From Shinella fusca (lineage in GTDB: Bacteria > Pseudomonadota > Alphaproteobacteria > Rhizobiales > Rhizobiaceae): 64,000 nucleotides of DNA. The notes under the pieces were generated by a model. The model ran no database searches and was not told the origin of the DNA. It saw only the letters and a program-made list of their open reading frames with translations. The position numbers and the translations under genes are program-made. Location: the NCBI RefSeq assembly GCF_014203155.1, contig NZ_JACHIK010000003.1, forward strand, positions 186,001 through 250,000. The letters are read 5' to 3'. Below, piece by piece: positions 33,050-43,930 of this stretch (position 1 is the stretch's first letter; every line of letters starts with the position of its first letter).

Positions 33050-33772
33050 ATGCTGACGCGCAAACAACAGGAACTCCTCCTGTTCATCCATGAGCGTATG
33101 AAGGAATCGGGCATTCCTCCATCCTTCGACGAGATGAAGGACGCACTGGACCTGGCGTCGAAATCCGGCATCCACCGCCTCATCACGGCGCTCGAGGAGC
33201 GCGGCTTCATCCGCCGCCTGCCCAACCGGGCGCGGGCGCTGGAGGTCATCAAGCTGCCCGAGGCCTATTCGACGAGCCTCCAGCCCCGTCGCGGCTTCTC
33301 CCCCTCCGTCATCGAGGGCAGCCGGGGCAAGCCGCAGGCACCGGCCGCTCCCGCGGCGCGCACGCCGGCCGTGCCGGAGATTTCCACATCCGTTTCGGTG
33401 CCCGTCATGGGGCGCATTGCCGCCGGCGTGCCGATCTCGGCCATCCAGAACAACACGCACGACATCACCGTGCCCGCCGAGATGATCGGCAGCGGCGACC
33501 ATTATGCGCTGGAAGTGCGCGGCGATTCGATGATCGAGGCCGGCATCCTCGACGGCGACACCGTCATCATCCGCAATGGCAGCACCGCCAATCCGGGCGA
33601 GATCATCGTGGCGCTCGTCGACGACGAGGAAGCGACGTTGAAGCGCTTCCGCCGCAAGGGCGCCTCCATTGCGCTCGAAGCCGCCAACCCGGCCTACGAG
33701 ACCCGCATCTTCGGCCCGGACCGCGTGAAGATCCAGGGCAAGCTCGTCGGCCTCATCCGCCGTTACAACTGA
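33050..33772 (+). CDS. lexA: SOS repressor LexA
   Basis: 240-aa repressor/self-cleaving protease controlling the SOS response. The N-terminal winged HTH ([23 protein letters not shown] region, residues 22-44) is followed by a long Pro/Ala linker typical of alphaproteobacteria, the cleavage site Ala125-Gly126 (RIAAGVP), and the Ser160/Lys198 dyad (RGDSM; ATLKRF). All residues for RecA-stimulated autocleavage are present. Upstream LexA boxes match the one found at uvrA. Confidence 0.97.
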   Translation: MLTRKQQELLLFIHERMKESGIPPSFDEMKDALDLASKSGIHRLITALEERGFIRRLPNRARALEVIKLPEAYSTSLQPRRGFSPSVIEGSRGKPQAPAAPAARTPAVPEISTSVSVPVMGRIAAGVPISAIQNNTHDITVPAEMIGSGDHYALEVRGDSMIEAGILDGDTVIIRNGSTANPGEIIVALVDDEEATLKRFRRKGASIALEAANPAYETRIFGPDRVKIQGKLVGLIRRYN

Positions 33773-33823
33773 TCCTCCGCCTGCTTGCTCGCCGGTGGCT
33801 CGAAGCGGCCGGTGCGCCAATCG

Positions 33824-36217
33824 TTAGGTGCGATGACGCGACCAGGGGCGGTCGACGCTTTCCACCGCCTGCGTGACATGGGCCTGCGCAAGGCTTGATG
33901 CTTCCGGCCCGGTCGCTGGCCCGATCTCCAGTGCGCCGGTCCGGCGCAGATGCCGCGCCGTCACCAGCCTTGCGCCGGAACGGCAGGCGTCAAGCCTCAG
34001 GGCATAGGGCACGACGACGAGGTCCGCAGCATCGCAGGCCGTGCCGAGGAAGGCCGTATCCTCCAGCGCGACGATCCGCCAGCCGCTGGGCGAGACCGCG
34101 GCGCAGAAGGCTTTCGCCTCGCAGACGAAGGCGTTGCTGCTTCTTGCTGCGGCAAGGGCGGACGCCATTGCCGGTCCTGCCTTTTCGCGGTCGGCCTTTC
34201 GGCGCGGCCTTTTGCCGGTGGCCTCGGGCTTCGAGGTGTCCTCCACGGCAAGGCCCGCGGTCCTGCGCAGGGTAGGCTTTTGCGGATCGGCGAGCCGCAG
34301 CGCCCTTCGCCATTGCGACCAGATGAAATCCGGCGGCCGCGCGCGGTTCGTCGATACGCTTTCCTTTCCCAATATGGCGACGAGCCGGCCGTCCTCCGAT
34401 ACGAGCACTTCGGGCGTCCGCCCATCGGTCCGGAAGGCAAGGACGAGGCCGAGAAGGACGAGCGCGGTTCCGGCATGGCGAAGCCGCGTGCGCAGGAGGC
34501 AGACGAGGCCGCCGCCGAGGGCGATCAGCAGGAAAGCGGCGAGCGGGATGCGGCCGGTGACGATCTCGCCCTTCCAGCCGGCCACCCATGCCGAGAGCGC
34601 GATCATCCATTCGATGCCCTTGCCCATGATCGCGAAGGGGATGGCATCGAGCCCGAAGGGCATCAGCAGCACGGCGGCAAGGCCGAAAGGCATGACGATG
34701 GCGCTGATGACCGGCATGGCAAGGATGTTGCCGGCAAGCCCGTAGGCCGGGATGCGGTGGAAATGGCCGACGGAATAGATGAGCGTCGAAAAACCGCCGA
34801 TCAGCGAGGAGAGAAGAAGGCCGCCGAGGAAGCGGCCGGCCGCCCCGCCGAGAAGCCGGAGCCGCCCTCCCCGGCTCTCCCTGCGCACCGGCCGCTCGCG
34901 CCAGGCGGCATAGCCGGCGATGAGGCCGAGCGTCGCGGCATAGGACATCTGGAAGCCCGGATTGGTGACGGCGGACGGCGTGACGGCGAGGATGAGGATT
35001 GCCGAGAGCGCGACATTGCGCAGGCTGATGGCGGACCGGCCGAAGAGCACGGCCACCAGCATGACGCAGATCATGATCCATGAGCGCACCGCCGAGATCG
35101 CCCCGCCCGAGACGAGGATATAGAGCGTGACCATGACGAGCGCGCCGGCGGCGGCGAACTTCTTGGCGGGATAGCGCTCGGCAAAGCCGGGGATCAGCGC
35201 CATCAGCATGCGCGCGCCGACAAGGAAGGTGCCGGCCGCCAGCACCATGTTGAGCCCGGAAATGGCAAGCACATGGGCAAGGCCCGCCTGCCGCAGCGCC
35301 TCGACCGTTTGCGGGCTGATCGCCCGTTCCTCGGCCGTCACCAGCGCGGCGGCGATCGCGCCCGCATCGCCGCCGATCCGGCCGCGGATATGCTCGGTGA
35401 GGTTGTCGCGCCAGCCGGCGATCATCTGACGGAATTGCGCTTCGAGGCCGGGTTCGGAGGCGGCTGCCGCCTGCGGCGCGCGGTAGAAATAGCCGACCGC
35501 GCCGGTTCCCGCGAAATAGGCGTCGAAGGCGAAATCGTTGAGGCCGGCGAGCGCGGGCCCCGAGGGCGGGCTGAGGCGGGCCCGCCCGGCAATGCCGCTG
35601 CCGATGGGGATCGGCTCGTGGCGGCTTCGGGCAAGGACCGTCACGATGCCCGGCTGGCGCTTCAGCACCGGATCCGCCGTGCGCTCCAGCGCGACGCGGT
35701 AGCGGATCGCCCCGCGTCCGTCGGCTTCGCGCGACAGCACGCGCCCGGTGATCTGCGTGGTGACCGGCGCGTCGAGGAGAACGGTGTCGAGCCGGGCGCT
35801 TTCGGCCGCGGCAAGCAGCATGCCCACCGGCACGAGGAACGCCGCCCCCGCCGCAAGCGCCGCCCAGTCCTCCCGATGGCGCAGGCGCAGCGCCGGCCAG
35901 AGCGCGGCGCAGGCGAAAAGGAGGATCGTCGGGAGCGAGGGATCGGAAGCCGCCGAAAACCAGAGGCCCGCGCCGATGCCGAGGAAGACCGGGACGAAGA
36001 GGAAGAAGTGCCCGTGCGCCCTTTCCCGTGCAAAGGCGTCCGCCACCGCCTCGCGCCCTGCAAGGCGAAGCGAAAGGCGAAGCAAGGCCCGCCGCAGGAA
36101 AGCCGGCACGGTTCGCGCGGGCGCCTGCACAGGCAGCGGGGCGGCGTCGGCCGGCAGGTCCCGCCAGGCGAGCGCCTCGGGCATGTCCCGCCGGTCTGCG
36201 ATTTTCCCTTCGGCCAT
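33824..36217 (-). CDS. comEC: ComEC/Rec2 family membrane protein
   Basis: 797-aa polytopic membrane protein with a DUF4131-like N-terminal region and the ComEC competence domain (LAISGLNMVLAAGTF near residue 330, then multiple helices). ComEC forms the inner-membrane DNA-uptake channel in competent bacteria. The C-terminal part here is a short, Pro/Arg-rich domain ending in a LVTARHLRRTGALEI segment; I see no HxHxDH motif, so the metallo-beta-lactamase domain of Gram-positive ComEC is absent or degenerate. ATG 36217 is preferred; the frame opens 36 bp earlier. It converges with lexA over 51 bp. Confidence 0.9.
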   Translation of the reverse strand: MAEGKIADRRDMPEALAWRDLPADAAPLPVQAPARTVPAFLRRALLRLSLRLAGREAVADAFARERAHGHFFLFVPVFLGIGAGLWFSAASDPSLPTILLFACAALWPALRLRHREDWAALAAGAAFLVPVGMLLAAAESARLDTVLLDAPVTTQITGRVLSREADGRGAIRYRVALERTADPVLKRQPGIVTVLARSRHEPIPIGSGIAGRARLSPPSGPALAGLNDFAFDAYFAGTGAVGYFYRAPQAAAASEPGLEAQFRQMIAGWRDNLTEHIRGRIGGDAGAIAAALVTAEERAISPQTVEALRQAGLAHVLAISGLNMVLAAGTFLVGARMLMALIPGFAERYPAKKFAAAGALVMVTLYILVSGGAISAVRSWIMICVMLVAVLFGRSAISLRNVALSAILILAVTPSAVTNPGFQMSYAATLGLIAGYAAWRERPVRRESRGGRLRLLGGAAGRFLGGLLLSSLIGGFSTLIYSVGHFHRIPAYGLAGNILAMPVISAIVMPFGLAAVLLMPFGLDAIPFAIMGKGIEWMIALSAWVAGWKGEIVTGRIPLAAFLLIALGGGLVCLLRTRLRHAGTALVLLGLVLAFRTDGRTPEVLVSEDGRLVAILGKESVSTNRARPPDFIWSQWRRALRLADPQKPTLRRTAGLAVEDTSKPEATGKRPRRKADREKAGPAMASALAAARSSNAFVCEAKAFCAAVSPSGWRIVALEDTAFLGTACDAADLVVVPYALRLDACRSGARLVTARHLRRTGALEIGPATGPEASSLAQAHVTQAVESVDRPWSRHRT

Positions 36218-36524
36218 GATCCCGGCCCCACCGTTTACCCCGCCACTGTGCAACCGAAAGGCGGGAACTTCAATCCCGGGTTGGCGCGCCAGATACTAAG
36301 CCAGACAGAAAGGATGCCACCTCCGCAATATGGTGGGCACGCGCAAAGGTTGCTTGCAACTTCGCCGAAAGGGTAGATATTGCGTTGCCGGAAAACCCGT
36401 TTCCGCATTGCACAATTTGCCTTTCGTCTTGCTTGGCAGGGCATGGCAAATGGGCTAGCAGATTCAACGTGTGCATGACTGCGGCACGATATCGTGCCAC
36501 CATTCGAAACAACGGAGAAACGTG
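36218..36524. promoter_or_regulatory. comEC/gltA divergent region with a 16-bp perfect palindrome
   Basis: 307-bp spacer with no credible gene. The palindrome GGCACGATATCGTGCC at 36483-36498 is perfect and ends 26 bp before the gltA ATG, inside the likely leader. It could be a regulator operator or an RNA hairpin near the ribosome site. An A-rich GGAGAAA SD follows at 36514-36520. Confidence 0.6.
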
Positions 36525-37814
<1,290 letters not shown>

Positions 37815-37832
37815 TAGAAACGGCTTGCAAAC

Positions 37833-37868
37833 AAAAACCCCGCCATCCGAAAGGACGGCGGGGTTTTT
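37833..37868. terminator. bidirectional terminator, gltA / lipA
   Basis: Long stem AAAAACCCCGCC pairing with GGCGGGGTTTTT, interrupted by one bulged base and closed by TCC-GAAA-GGA. T run on the right, A run on the left. It lies between converging gltA and lipA. Confidence 0.92.
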
Positions 37869-37889
37869 CGTTGGAAGGAAGAAGGCCGC

Positions 37890-38867
37890 CTATTCGGCGG
37901 CGGCAAGCAGCTTGCGCTCGCGGGCGGCGCGCAGGCGGGCGAAATCGTCGCCGGCATGGTGCGAGGAGCGCGTCAGCGGGCTCGAGGAGACCATCAGGAA
38001 GCCCTTGGTATAGGCGACGGTCTCGTAGGACTTGAACTCTTCCGGCGTCACGAAGCGGTCCACCTTATGGTGCTTGCGGGTCGGCTGGAGATACTGGCCG
38101 ATGGTCAGGAAGTCGACGTCGGCGGTGCGAAGGTCGTCCATGAGCTGGAGCACTTCGTTGCGCTCCTCGCCGAGGCCCACCATGATGCCCGACTTGGTGA
38201 ACATGGTCGGGTCCAGTTCCTTCACGCGCTGCAGGAGGCGCAGGGAATGGAAATAGCGCGCACCGGGGCGCACGGTCAGGTAATTGCCCGGCACGGTCTC
38301 CAGATTGTGGTTGAAGACGTCGGGCTTGGCGGCGACGACACGCTCCAGCGCGCCCGGCTTCTTCAGGAAGTCGGGGGTGAGGATTTCGATCGTCGTGGAG
38401 GGGGATGCCGCGCGGATCGCGAAGATCACCTTCTCGAAATGCTCGGCCCCGCCGTCATCGAGGTCGTCGCGGTCGACGGAGGTGATGACGACGTGGGAGA
38501 GGCCCATCTGCCGGACGGCCTTGGCGACGTTCTCCGGCTCTTCCATGTCGAGCGCGTTCGGCTTGCCCGTCGCCACGTTGCAGAAGGCGCAGGCGCGCGT
38601 ACAGATCTCGCCCATGATCATGAAGGTCGCGTGCTTCTTGTCCCAGCACTCGCCGATGTTCGGGCAGCCCGCCTCCTCGCACACCGTCACCAGCTTGTGG
38701 GAGCGCACGAGGTCGCGCGTTTCCTGGTAGCCCTTGGAGACCGGCGCCTTGACGCGGATCCATTCCGGCTTGCGCAGGACTTCCGTATCCGGCCGGTGGG
38801 CCTTTTCCGGATGGCGCACGCGCTGGGCGTCGGGGGCAGGATTGGTGCGGTCGAGAATGGTGACCAT
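37890..38867 (-). CDS. lipA: lipoyl synthase
   Basis: 325-aa radical SAM enzyme inserting two sulfurs into octanoyl groups on lipoyl domains. The radical-SAM cluster is [13 protein letters not shown]; the auxiliary cluster cysteines are [12 protein letters not shown], and the C-terminal [15 protein letters not shown] (SPLxRSSY-like) is present. It is the last gene of the minus-strand pyruvate dehydrogenase series and would lipoylate the E1-beta and E2 subunits encoded just upstream. Confidence 0.97.
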   Translation of the reverse strand: MVTILDRTNPAPDAQRVRHPEKAHRPDTEVLRKPEWIRVKAPVSKGYQETRDLVRSHKLVTVCEEAGCPNIGECWDKKHATFMIMGEICTRACAFCNVATGKPNALDMEEPENVAKAVRQMGLSHVVITSVDRDDLDDGGAEHFEKVIFAIRAASPSTTIEILTPDFLKKPGALERVVAAKPDVFNHNLETVPGNYLTVRPGARYFHSLRLLQRVKELDPTMFTKSGIMVGLGEERNEVLQLMDDLRTADVDFLTIGQYLQPTRKHHKVDRFVTPEEFKSYETVAYTKGFLMVSSSPLTRSSHHAGDDFARLRAARERKLLAAAE

Positions 38868-38905
38868 GTCTTTCCACTTTCCTCGCGGGGTTTTTCCGCC
38901 GCTTA

Positions 38906-38935
38906 TGGATGGCCGGGCCTAGCCCGGCCATGACG
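38906..38935. repeat. single variant hairpin repeat between lpdA and lipA
   Basis: One copy with the standard flanks TGGAT and ATGACG, but arms GGCCGGG and CCCGGCC around loop CCTAG. Both arms differ from the common copies yet still pair perfectly. It is the only unpaired member found in the window. Confidence 0.8.
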
Positions 38936-39001
38936 AAAGAGAGGTTTGCTGCATTTTTCAGCAGCAGAGCCCGCCTCATGTGGAGGCGGGCCTTAGCACG
39001 T

Positions 39002-40447
39002 TCAAGCGTTCAGTGCACGCCCATAGGCATCGAGAACGCTTTCCTTCATCGTTTCGGAAATCGTCGGATGCGGGAAGATCGTGTGCATCAGCTCTTCCTC
39101 GGTCGTCTCGAGGTTCATGGCGACGACGAAGCCCTGGATCATCTCGGTCACTTCCGCGCCCACCATGTGCGCGCCGAGAAGTTCGCCGGTCTTCTTGTCG
39201 AAGATCGTCTTGACCATGCCCTGGTCCTCGCCGAGCGCGACGGCCTTGCCGTTGCCGGCAAAGGAGAAGCGGCCGACGCGGATGTCGCGCCCTTCCGCCT
39301 TGGCCTTGGCTTCCGTGAGGCCGACGGAGGCGACCTGCGGATGGCAATAGGTGCAGCCCGGGATCTTGGACTTGTCCATCGGGTGGACGTTCGGCAGGCC
39401 GGCGATCTTCTCGATGCAGATGACGGCCTCGTGCTCGGCCTTGTGGGCAAGCATCGGCGGACCTGCGACATCGCCGATGGCGTAGATGCCCGGCACGTTC
39501 GTCTTGCCGTAGCCGTCGATGACGATGAAGCCGCGGTCGGTCTTCACGCCCAGCGCCTCAAGGCCGATATTCTCGATATTGGCCTGAACGCCGACGGCGG
39601 AGATCATGCGGTCGGCGGTGATCGTCTGCGACTTGCCGTCCTTGGTCTCGACATGGGCGGTGATGGAATTCGCGCCCTTCTCGACCTTCGTGACCTTGGC
39701 GTCGAGCAGGATCTTCATGCCCTGCTTTTCGAACTGCTTCCTGGCGAGGGCCGAGATTTCCGCGTCCTCGACCGGCATCACCTGCGGCATGACCTCGACG
39801 ACCGTGACCTCGACGCCGAGGGTGCGGTAGAAGGAGGCGAACTCGATGCCGATGGCGCCCGAGCCCATGACGAGCAGCGACTTCGGCATCGCTTCCGGCT
39901 TCATCGCGTCGAAATAGGTCCAGATCAGCTTGCCGTCCGGCTCGATGCCCGGAAGCGCGCGCGGGCGAGCACCGGTGGCGACGACGATGTGCTTGGCCGT
40001 GTAGGTGCCTTCGGGAAGGACGTTCTTCGGCAGCGGCGCCTGCGGCTGCTGGATCGCCTTCGTCGTCTTGGAAACGACGATCTCGCCGGGCTTCGTCAGC
40101 CTGGCCTCGCCCCAGATGATATCGACCTTGTTCTTCTTCATCAGGAAGCCGACGCCGCCGTTCATGCGCTGGGCGATGCCGCGCGAGCGGGCGACGATGG
40201 CTTTCAGGTCCGGCGTCACGGCGCCTTCGATCTTCACGCCGTAATCGCCCGGGTGCTGGGCATAGTGGAAGATCTCGGCGGAGCGCAGCAGCGCCTTGGT
40301 CGGGATGCAGCCCCAGTTGGAGCAGATGCCGGCGAGGTGCTCGCGCTCGACGATGGCCGTCTTCAGGCCAAGCTGCGCGGCGCGGATCGCCGCGATGTAG
40401 CCGCCCGGCCCCGAACCGATGATGATGACGTCGTAGGATTGAGCCAT
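39002..40447 (-). CDS. lpdA: dihydrolipoamide dehydrogenase (E3)
   Basis: 481-aa flavoprotein that reoxidises lipoyl groups. The FAD site is IIIGSGPGGYIAA (residues about 8-20), the redox disulfide Cys42/Cys47 lies in AGICSNWGCIPTK, the NAD site is VMGSGAIGIEFA, and the dimer-interface HPTISE (C-terminal His-Glu) is present. The Trp before Cys47 distinguishes this subtype from the LNVGC form. ATG 40447 is chosen (MAQSYDVIIIG); the frame opens 27 bp earlier. Its location in the pdh cluster makes it the E3 of pyruvate dehydrogenase. Confidence 0.96.
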   Translation of the reverse strand: MAQSYDVIIIGSGPGGYIAAIRAAQLGLKTAIVEREHLAGICSNWGCIPTKALLRSAEIFHYAQHPGDYGVKIEGAVTPDLKAIVARSRGIAQRMNGGVGFLMKKNKVDIIWGEARLTKPGEIVVSKTTKAIQQPQAPLPKNVLPEGTYTAKHIVVATGARPRALPGIEPDGKLIWTYFDAMKPEAMPKSLLVMGSGAIGIEFASFYRTLGVEVTVVEVMPQVMPVEDAEISALARKQFEKQGMKILLDAKVTKVEKGANSITAHVETKDGKSQTITADRMISAVGVQANIENIGLEALGVKTDRGFIVIDGYGKTNVPGIYAIGDVAGPPMLAHKAEHEAVICIEKIAGLPNVHPMDKSKIPGCTYCHPQVASVGLTEAKAKAEGRDIRVGRFSFAGNGKAVALGEDQGMVKTIFDKKTGELLGAHMVGAEVTEMIQGFVVAMNLETTEEELMHTIFPHPTISETMKESVLDAYGRALNA

Positions 40448-40502
40448 TGTCGTTTCCTGCCTTGTTCCTCGCACGGCATGAAGCGCCGCGCTTTTGTTTT
40501 GG

Positions 40503-41144
40503 TTACAGTCCGAGCATCATGCGCGCGACGGGCTCCAGCCCCTTGCCGACTGCCCGCGTGTTCGCCGCGTCGAGGTGCACGCCGTCGAGCGGCGTCGTCT
40601 TCGCCACCGAGCCCGCATCGAAGAAGCCGCAGCCGAGTTCGTCCGCAAGGTCCGCATAGAGCGTCGCCAGCATCGCCGATTGCTCGACGCCGCCGGCGAA
40701 CATCGCCGCGAAGGCGGTATTCGCCGTCTCGCAAAGCTGCGGCGGCGAGACGATCAGGATCTCCGGCCCGTCCCTGTCGCCGAACGACCAGGCGTGGTGG
40801 CGCGTAAGCTCCACCAGCCGCTCCATGCCCTGCACCGCGCCGAACGCCGTCCCGCAGATCGCCGGCTTCATGTCGTTGGCGCCGAGGAACAGGATGACGA
40901 GGTCGAGCGGATCGTGGCTATGCAGGATCGTCGGCAGGATGCGCGCGCCGTTGCGGTCGCAATCGGCGAGGTGATCGTCATAGGCGGTGGTGCGGCCGTT
41001 GAGGCCCTCCGCGATCACGGTGACGTCCGGCCCGAGCGCCTTGGCGAGCACGCTCGGCCAGCGGTCCGCAAAGGCGTGCCGGTCGAGCGTTTCCGCGTTA
41101 TAGCCCCAGGTCAGGCTGTCGCCGTAGCAGAGAACCGTCTTCAT
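40503..41144 (-). CDS. SGNH/GDSL-family hydrolase
   Basis: 213-aa esterase-like protein without a signal peptide. Blocks are in order: CYGDSLTWGYN with catalytic Ser10, AEGLNGRTT (Gly/Asn region), LGANDMK, and DGVHLD with Asp187 and His190. It sits between pdhC and lpdA on the same strand, 15 bp from pdhC, so it is embedded in the pyruvate dehydrogenase operon. Its substrate is unknown; relatives act on aryl esters or acyl-sugars. Confidence 0.92.
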   Translation of the reverse strand: MKTVLCYGDSLTWGYNAETLDRHAFADRWPSVLAKALGPDVTVIAEGLNGRTTAYDDHLADCDRNGARILPTILHSHDPLDLVILFLGANDMKPAICGTAFGAVQGMERLVELTRHHAWSFGDRDGPEILIVSPPQLCETANTAFAAMFAGGVEQSAMLATLYADLADELGCGFFDAGSVAKTTPLDGVHLDAANTRAVGKGLEPVARMMLGL

Positions 41145-41159
41145 GGCCGCACTCCGCTA

Positions 41160-42506
41160 TCAGACGAGCATCCCCATCGGGTTCTCGATGTAGCGCTTGA
41201 AGGCACCGAGCAGCTCGGCGCCGAGCGCACCGTCGACGCAGCGATGGTCGGTCGAAAGCGTGACCGTCATCGCGTTGACGATCTTGATCTCGCCGCCCTT
41301 GACCACCACGCGCTCCTCGCCCGCGCCGACCGCCAGGATCGTCGCATGCGGCGGGTTGACGACGGCCGCGAAGTTCTTCACGCCCATCATGCCCATGTTG
41401 GAGACCGCGGTGGTGCCGCCCTGGTACTCTTCCGGCTTCAGCTTGCGTTCCTTGGCCCGCTTGCCGAGGTCCTTCATCTCGTTGGAAATGGTGGAGAGCG
41501 TCTTGGTCTCCGCCTTGCGGATGATCGGCGTGATCAGGCCGCCCGGGATGGAGACGGCGACGCCCACATCCGCGTGCTTGTGCTTGACCATGTTGGTGTC
41601 GGTCCAGGAGACGTTGGCATCCGGCACGTCGCGCAGCGCCAGCGCCATGGCCTTGATCACCATGTCGTTGACCGAGAGCTTGTAGGCCGGCTTGTCTTCC
41701 TTGCGCGGCGCGCTGTCGTTGAGCTGGGCACGCAGCGCCAGAAGCGCATCGAGCTCCACGTCGACGGAGACGTAGAAGTGCGGGATCGTCTGCTTGGATT
41801 CCTGCAGGCGCTTGGCGATGGTCTTGCGCATGCCATCATGCGGCACGAGCTCGTAGGAGCCCTCCTCGAAGAGCTTGAGGACGGCGTCTTCCGACATGCC
41901 CTTGGGCGCTGCGGCAGGGGCCGCGGAGGCGGCAGCGGCAGCCGGGGCGGCTGCTGCGGGCTTGGCACCGCCCGAGGCAAGCGCCTTCTCGACGTCGCTC
42001 TTGACCACGCGGCCGTGCGGGCCGGAGCCGGAAACCGCCGAGATGTCGATCCCTGCTTCCCTGGCGATGCGGCGGGCGAGCGGCGAGGAGAAGAGGCCGT
42101 TGCCGACCCGCGGCGAGCTGGCAGGAGCCTGTGCCGGCGCGGAGGCCGCGGGCGCCGGAGCTGCCGCGGCAGCCGGCTTTTCGGCTTCCTTCGGCGCTTC
42201 CGCCTTCGGAGCCTCGGCCTTTGCCGCGCCGCCGGTAGCGGCCGCAGCCGCGGCGACGTCCTCGCCGTCGGCGGCGAGAACGGCGATGAGGGTGTTGACC
42301 TTCACGCCCTCCGAACCGGCCGGCACGACGATCCTGGCGACCGTGCCCTCGTCGACGGCTTCGACTTCCATCGTCGCCTTGTCGGTCTCGATCTCGGCGA
42401 TGACGTCACCGGATTTCACGGTATCGCCTTCCTTGACGAGCCACTTGGAAAGGTTGCCCTCTTCCATGGTGGGCGAAAGGGCGGGCATCGTAATGTTGAT
42501 CGGCAT
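41160..42506 (-). CDS. pdhC: pyruvate dehydrogenase E2, dihydrolipoamide acetyltransferase
   Basis: 448-aa E2. The N-terminal lipoyl domain carries Lys43 (ETDKATM) as the lipoylation site; an Ala/Pro-rich linker follows, then a peripheral-subunit-binding domain (about residues 135-170, [14 protein letters not shown]...GRVVKSDVE) and a catalytic domain ending with [14 protein letters not shown], which contains the DHR-x3-D/G active-site motif. Its lipoyl domain is almost identical to that at the start of pdhB. pdhB lies 15 bp upstream. Confidence 0.97.
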   Translation of the reverse strand: MPINITMPALSPTMEEGNLSKWLVKEGDTVKSGDVIAEIETDKATMEVEAVDEGTVARIVVPAGSEGVKVNTLIAVLAADGEDVAAAAAATGGAAKAEAPKAEAPKEAEKPAAAAAPAPAASAPAQAPASSPRVGNGLFSSPLARRIAREAGIDISAVSGSGPHGRVVKSDVEKALASGGAKPAAAAPAAAAASAAPAAAPKGMSEDAVLKLFEEGSYELVPHDGMRKTIAKRLQESKQTIPHFYVSVDVELDALLALRAQLNDSAPRKEDKPAYKLSVNDMVIKAMALALRDVPDANVSWTDTNMVKHKHADVGVAVSIPGGLITPIIRKAETKTLSTISNEMKDLGKRAKERKLKPEEYQGGTTAVSNMGMMGVKNFAAVVNPPHATILAVGAGEERVVVKGGEIKIVNAMTVTLSTDHRCVDGALGAELLGAFKRYIENPMGMLV

Positions 42507-42521
42507 CTCCCAGCCCTCCCC

Positions 42522-43913
42522 TTACTTGTAGCAGACGGTTTTGACCGCCTGGACGACTTCGCCGACATTCGGCAGCGCCAGCTTTTCGAGGTTTGCGGCA
42601 TAGGGCATCGGAACGTCCTTGCCGGCGATCGTCAGGATCGGCGCATCGAGATAGTCGAAGGCCTGCTGCATGACGCGGGTCGCGATCTCGGTGCCGACGG
42701 AGGACTGCGGATAGCCTTCCTCGACGGTGACGAGACGACCGGTCTTCCTGACCGATTCGACGATCGTCGGAATGTCCATCGGACGGATGGTGCGAAGGTC
42801 GATCAGCTCGACGTCGATGCCTTCCTTCTCCAGCTCGGCGACCGCCTTGACCGCATAGGTCATGCCGATGCCGAAGGAGACGATCGTCGCGTCGTTGCCC
42901 TTCTTGTGGATGCGGGCCTTGCCGATCGGCAGCACGAAATCGTCCATCTTCGGCACTTCGAAGCTCTGGCCGTAGAGGATTTCGTTTTCCAGGAAGATGA
43001 CCGGGTTCGGATCGCGGATGGCCGCCTTGAGGAGGCCCTTCGCGTCGGCTGCCGTGTAGGGCATGACGACCTTGAGGCCCGGAATCTGGCTGTACCAGGC
43101 GGCATAGCACTGCGAATGCTGGGCCGCCACGCGGGCTGCCGCGCCGTTCGGGCCGCGGAAGACCATCGGCGCACCCATCTGGCCGCCGGACATGTAGAGC
43201 GTCTTGGCCGCGGAGTTGATGATCTGGTCGATCGCCTGCATGGCGAAGTTGAAGGTCATGAACTCGACGATGGGCTTGAGGCCCGTCATGGCCGCACCGA
43301 CGCCGACGCCGGCAAAGCCGTGTTCGGTGATCGGCGTGTCGATGACGCGGCGGGCACCGAATTCCTGCAGGAGGCCCTGCGTGATCTTGTAGGCGCCCTG
43401 GTATTCGGCGACCTCCTCGCCCATGACGAAGACGCTCTCGTCGCGGCGCATTTCTTCCGCCATGGCATCGCGCAGCGCTTCGCGCACCGTCGTCATGACC
43501 ATTTCGGTACCGGCCGGGATATCCGGATCGGCGGCGGCTTCCACCTTCGGGGCGGCCGGAACGGGCGCAGCGGCGGAACCCTGCCGGGTCGGCTTTTCGG
43601 CCTCTTCCACCTTGGGCGCCTCGGCGGGCTTTTCGGCGGTCTTGGGCGCTGCCATCGCGTCGGCGCTCTCGCCGTCTTGCAGCAGCACGGCGATCGGCGT
43701 GTTGACCTTGACGCCCTCGCTGCCGGCGGGGATCAGGATCTTGCCGATCACGCCTTCATCGACGGCTTCGACTTCCATCGTCGCCTTGTCGGTTTCGATT
43801 TCGGCGATCACGTCGCCGGACTTGACGGCGTCGCCCTCGTTCTTGACCCACTTGGAAAGCGTGCCCTCTTCCATGGTCGGAGACAGGGCGGGCATGAGGA
43901 TTTCGATTGGCAT
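42522..43913 (-). CDS. pdhB: pyruvate dehydrogenase E1 beta subunit with N-terminal lipoyl domain
   Basis: 463 aa, about 130 residues longer than a plain E1 beta. The extra N-terminus is a lipoyl domain with Lys43 (ETDKATM), followed by an Ala/Pro/Glu-rich linker to about residue 140, then the transketolase-like pyrimidine domain ([26 protein letters not shown]) and C-terminal domain ([10 protein letters not shown]). The lipoyl-E1beta fusion is known in rhizobia and other alphaproteobacteria. It lies between pdhA (17 bp upstream) and pdhC. Confidence 0.97.
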   Translation of the reverse strand: MPIEILMPALSPTMEEGTLSKWVKNEGDAVKSGDVIAEIETDKATMEVEAVDEGVIGKILIPAGSEGVKVNTPIAVLLQDGESADAMAAPKTAEKPAEAPKVEEAEKPTRQGSAAAPVPAAPKVEAAADPDIPAGTEMVMTTVREALRDAMAEEMRRDESVFVMGEEVAEYQGAYKITQGLLQEFGARRVIDTPITEHGFAGVGVGAAMTGLKPIVEFMTFNFAMQAIDQIINSAAKTLYMSGGQMGAPMVFRGPNGAAARVAAQHSQCYAAWYSQIPGLKVVMPYTAADAKGLLKAAIRDPNPVIFLENEILYGQSFEVPKMDDFVLPIGKARIHKKGNDATIVSFGIGMTYAVKAVAELEKEGIDVELIDLRTIRPMDIPTIVESVRKTGRLVTVEEGYPQSSVGTEIATRVMQQAFDYLDAPILTIAGKDVPMPYAANLEKLALPNVGEVVQAVKTVCYK

Positions 43914-43930
43914 TGGTGTCCCTCCCCGGA

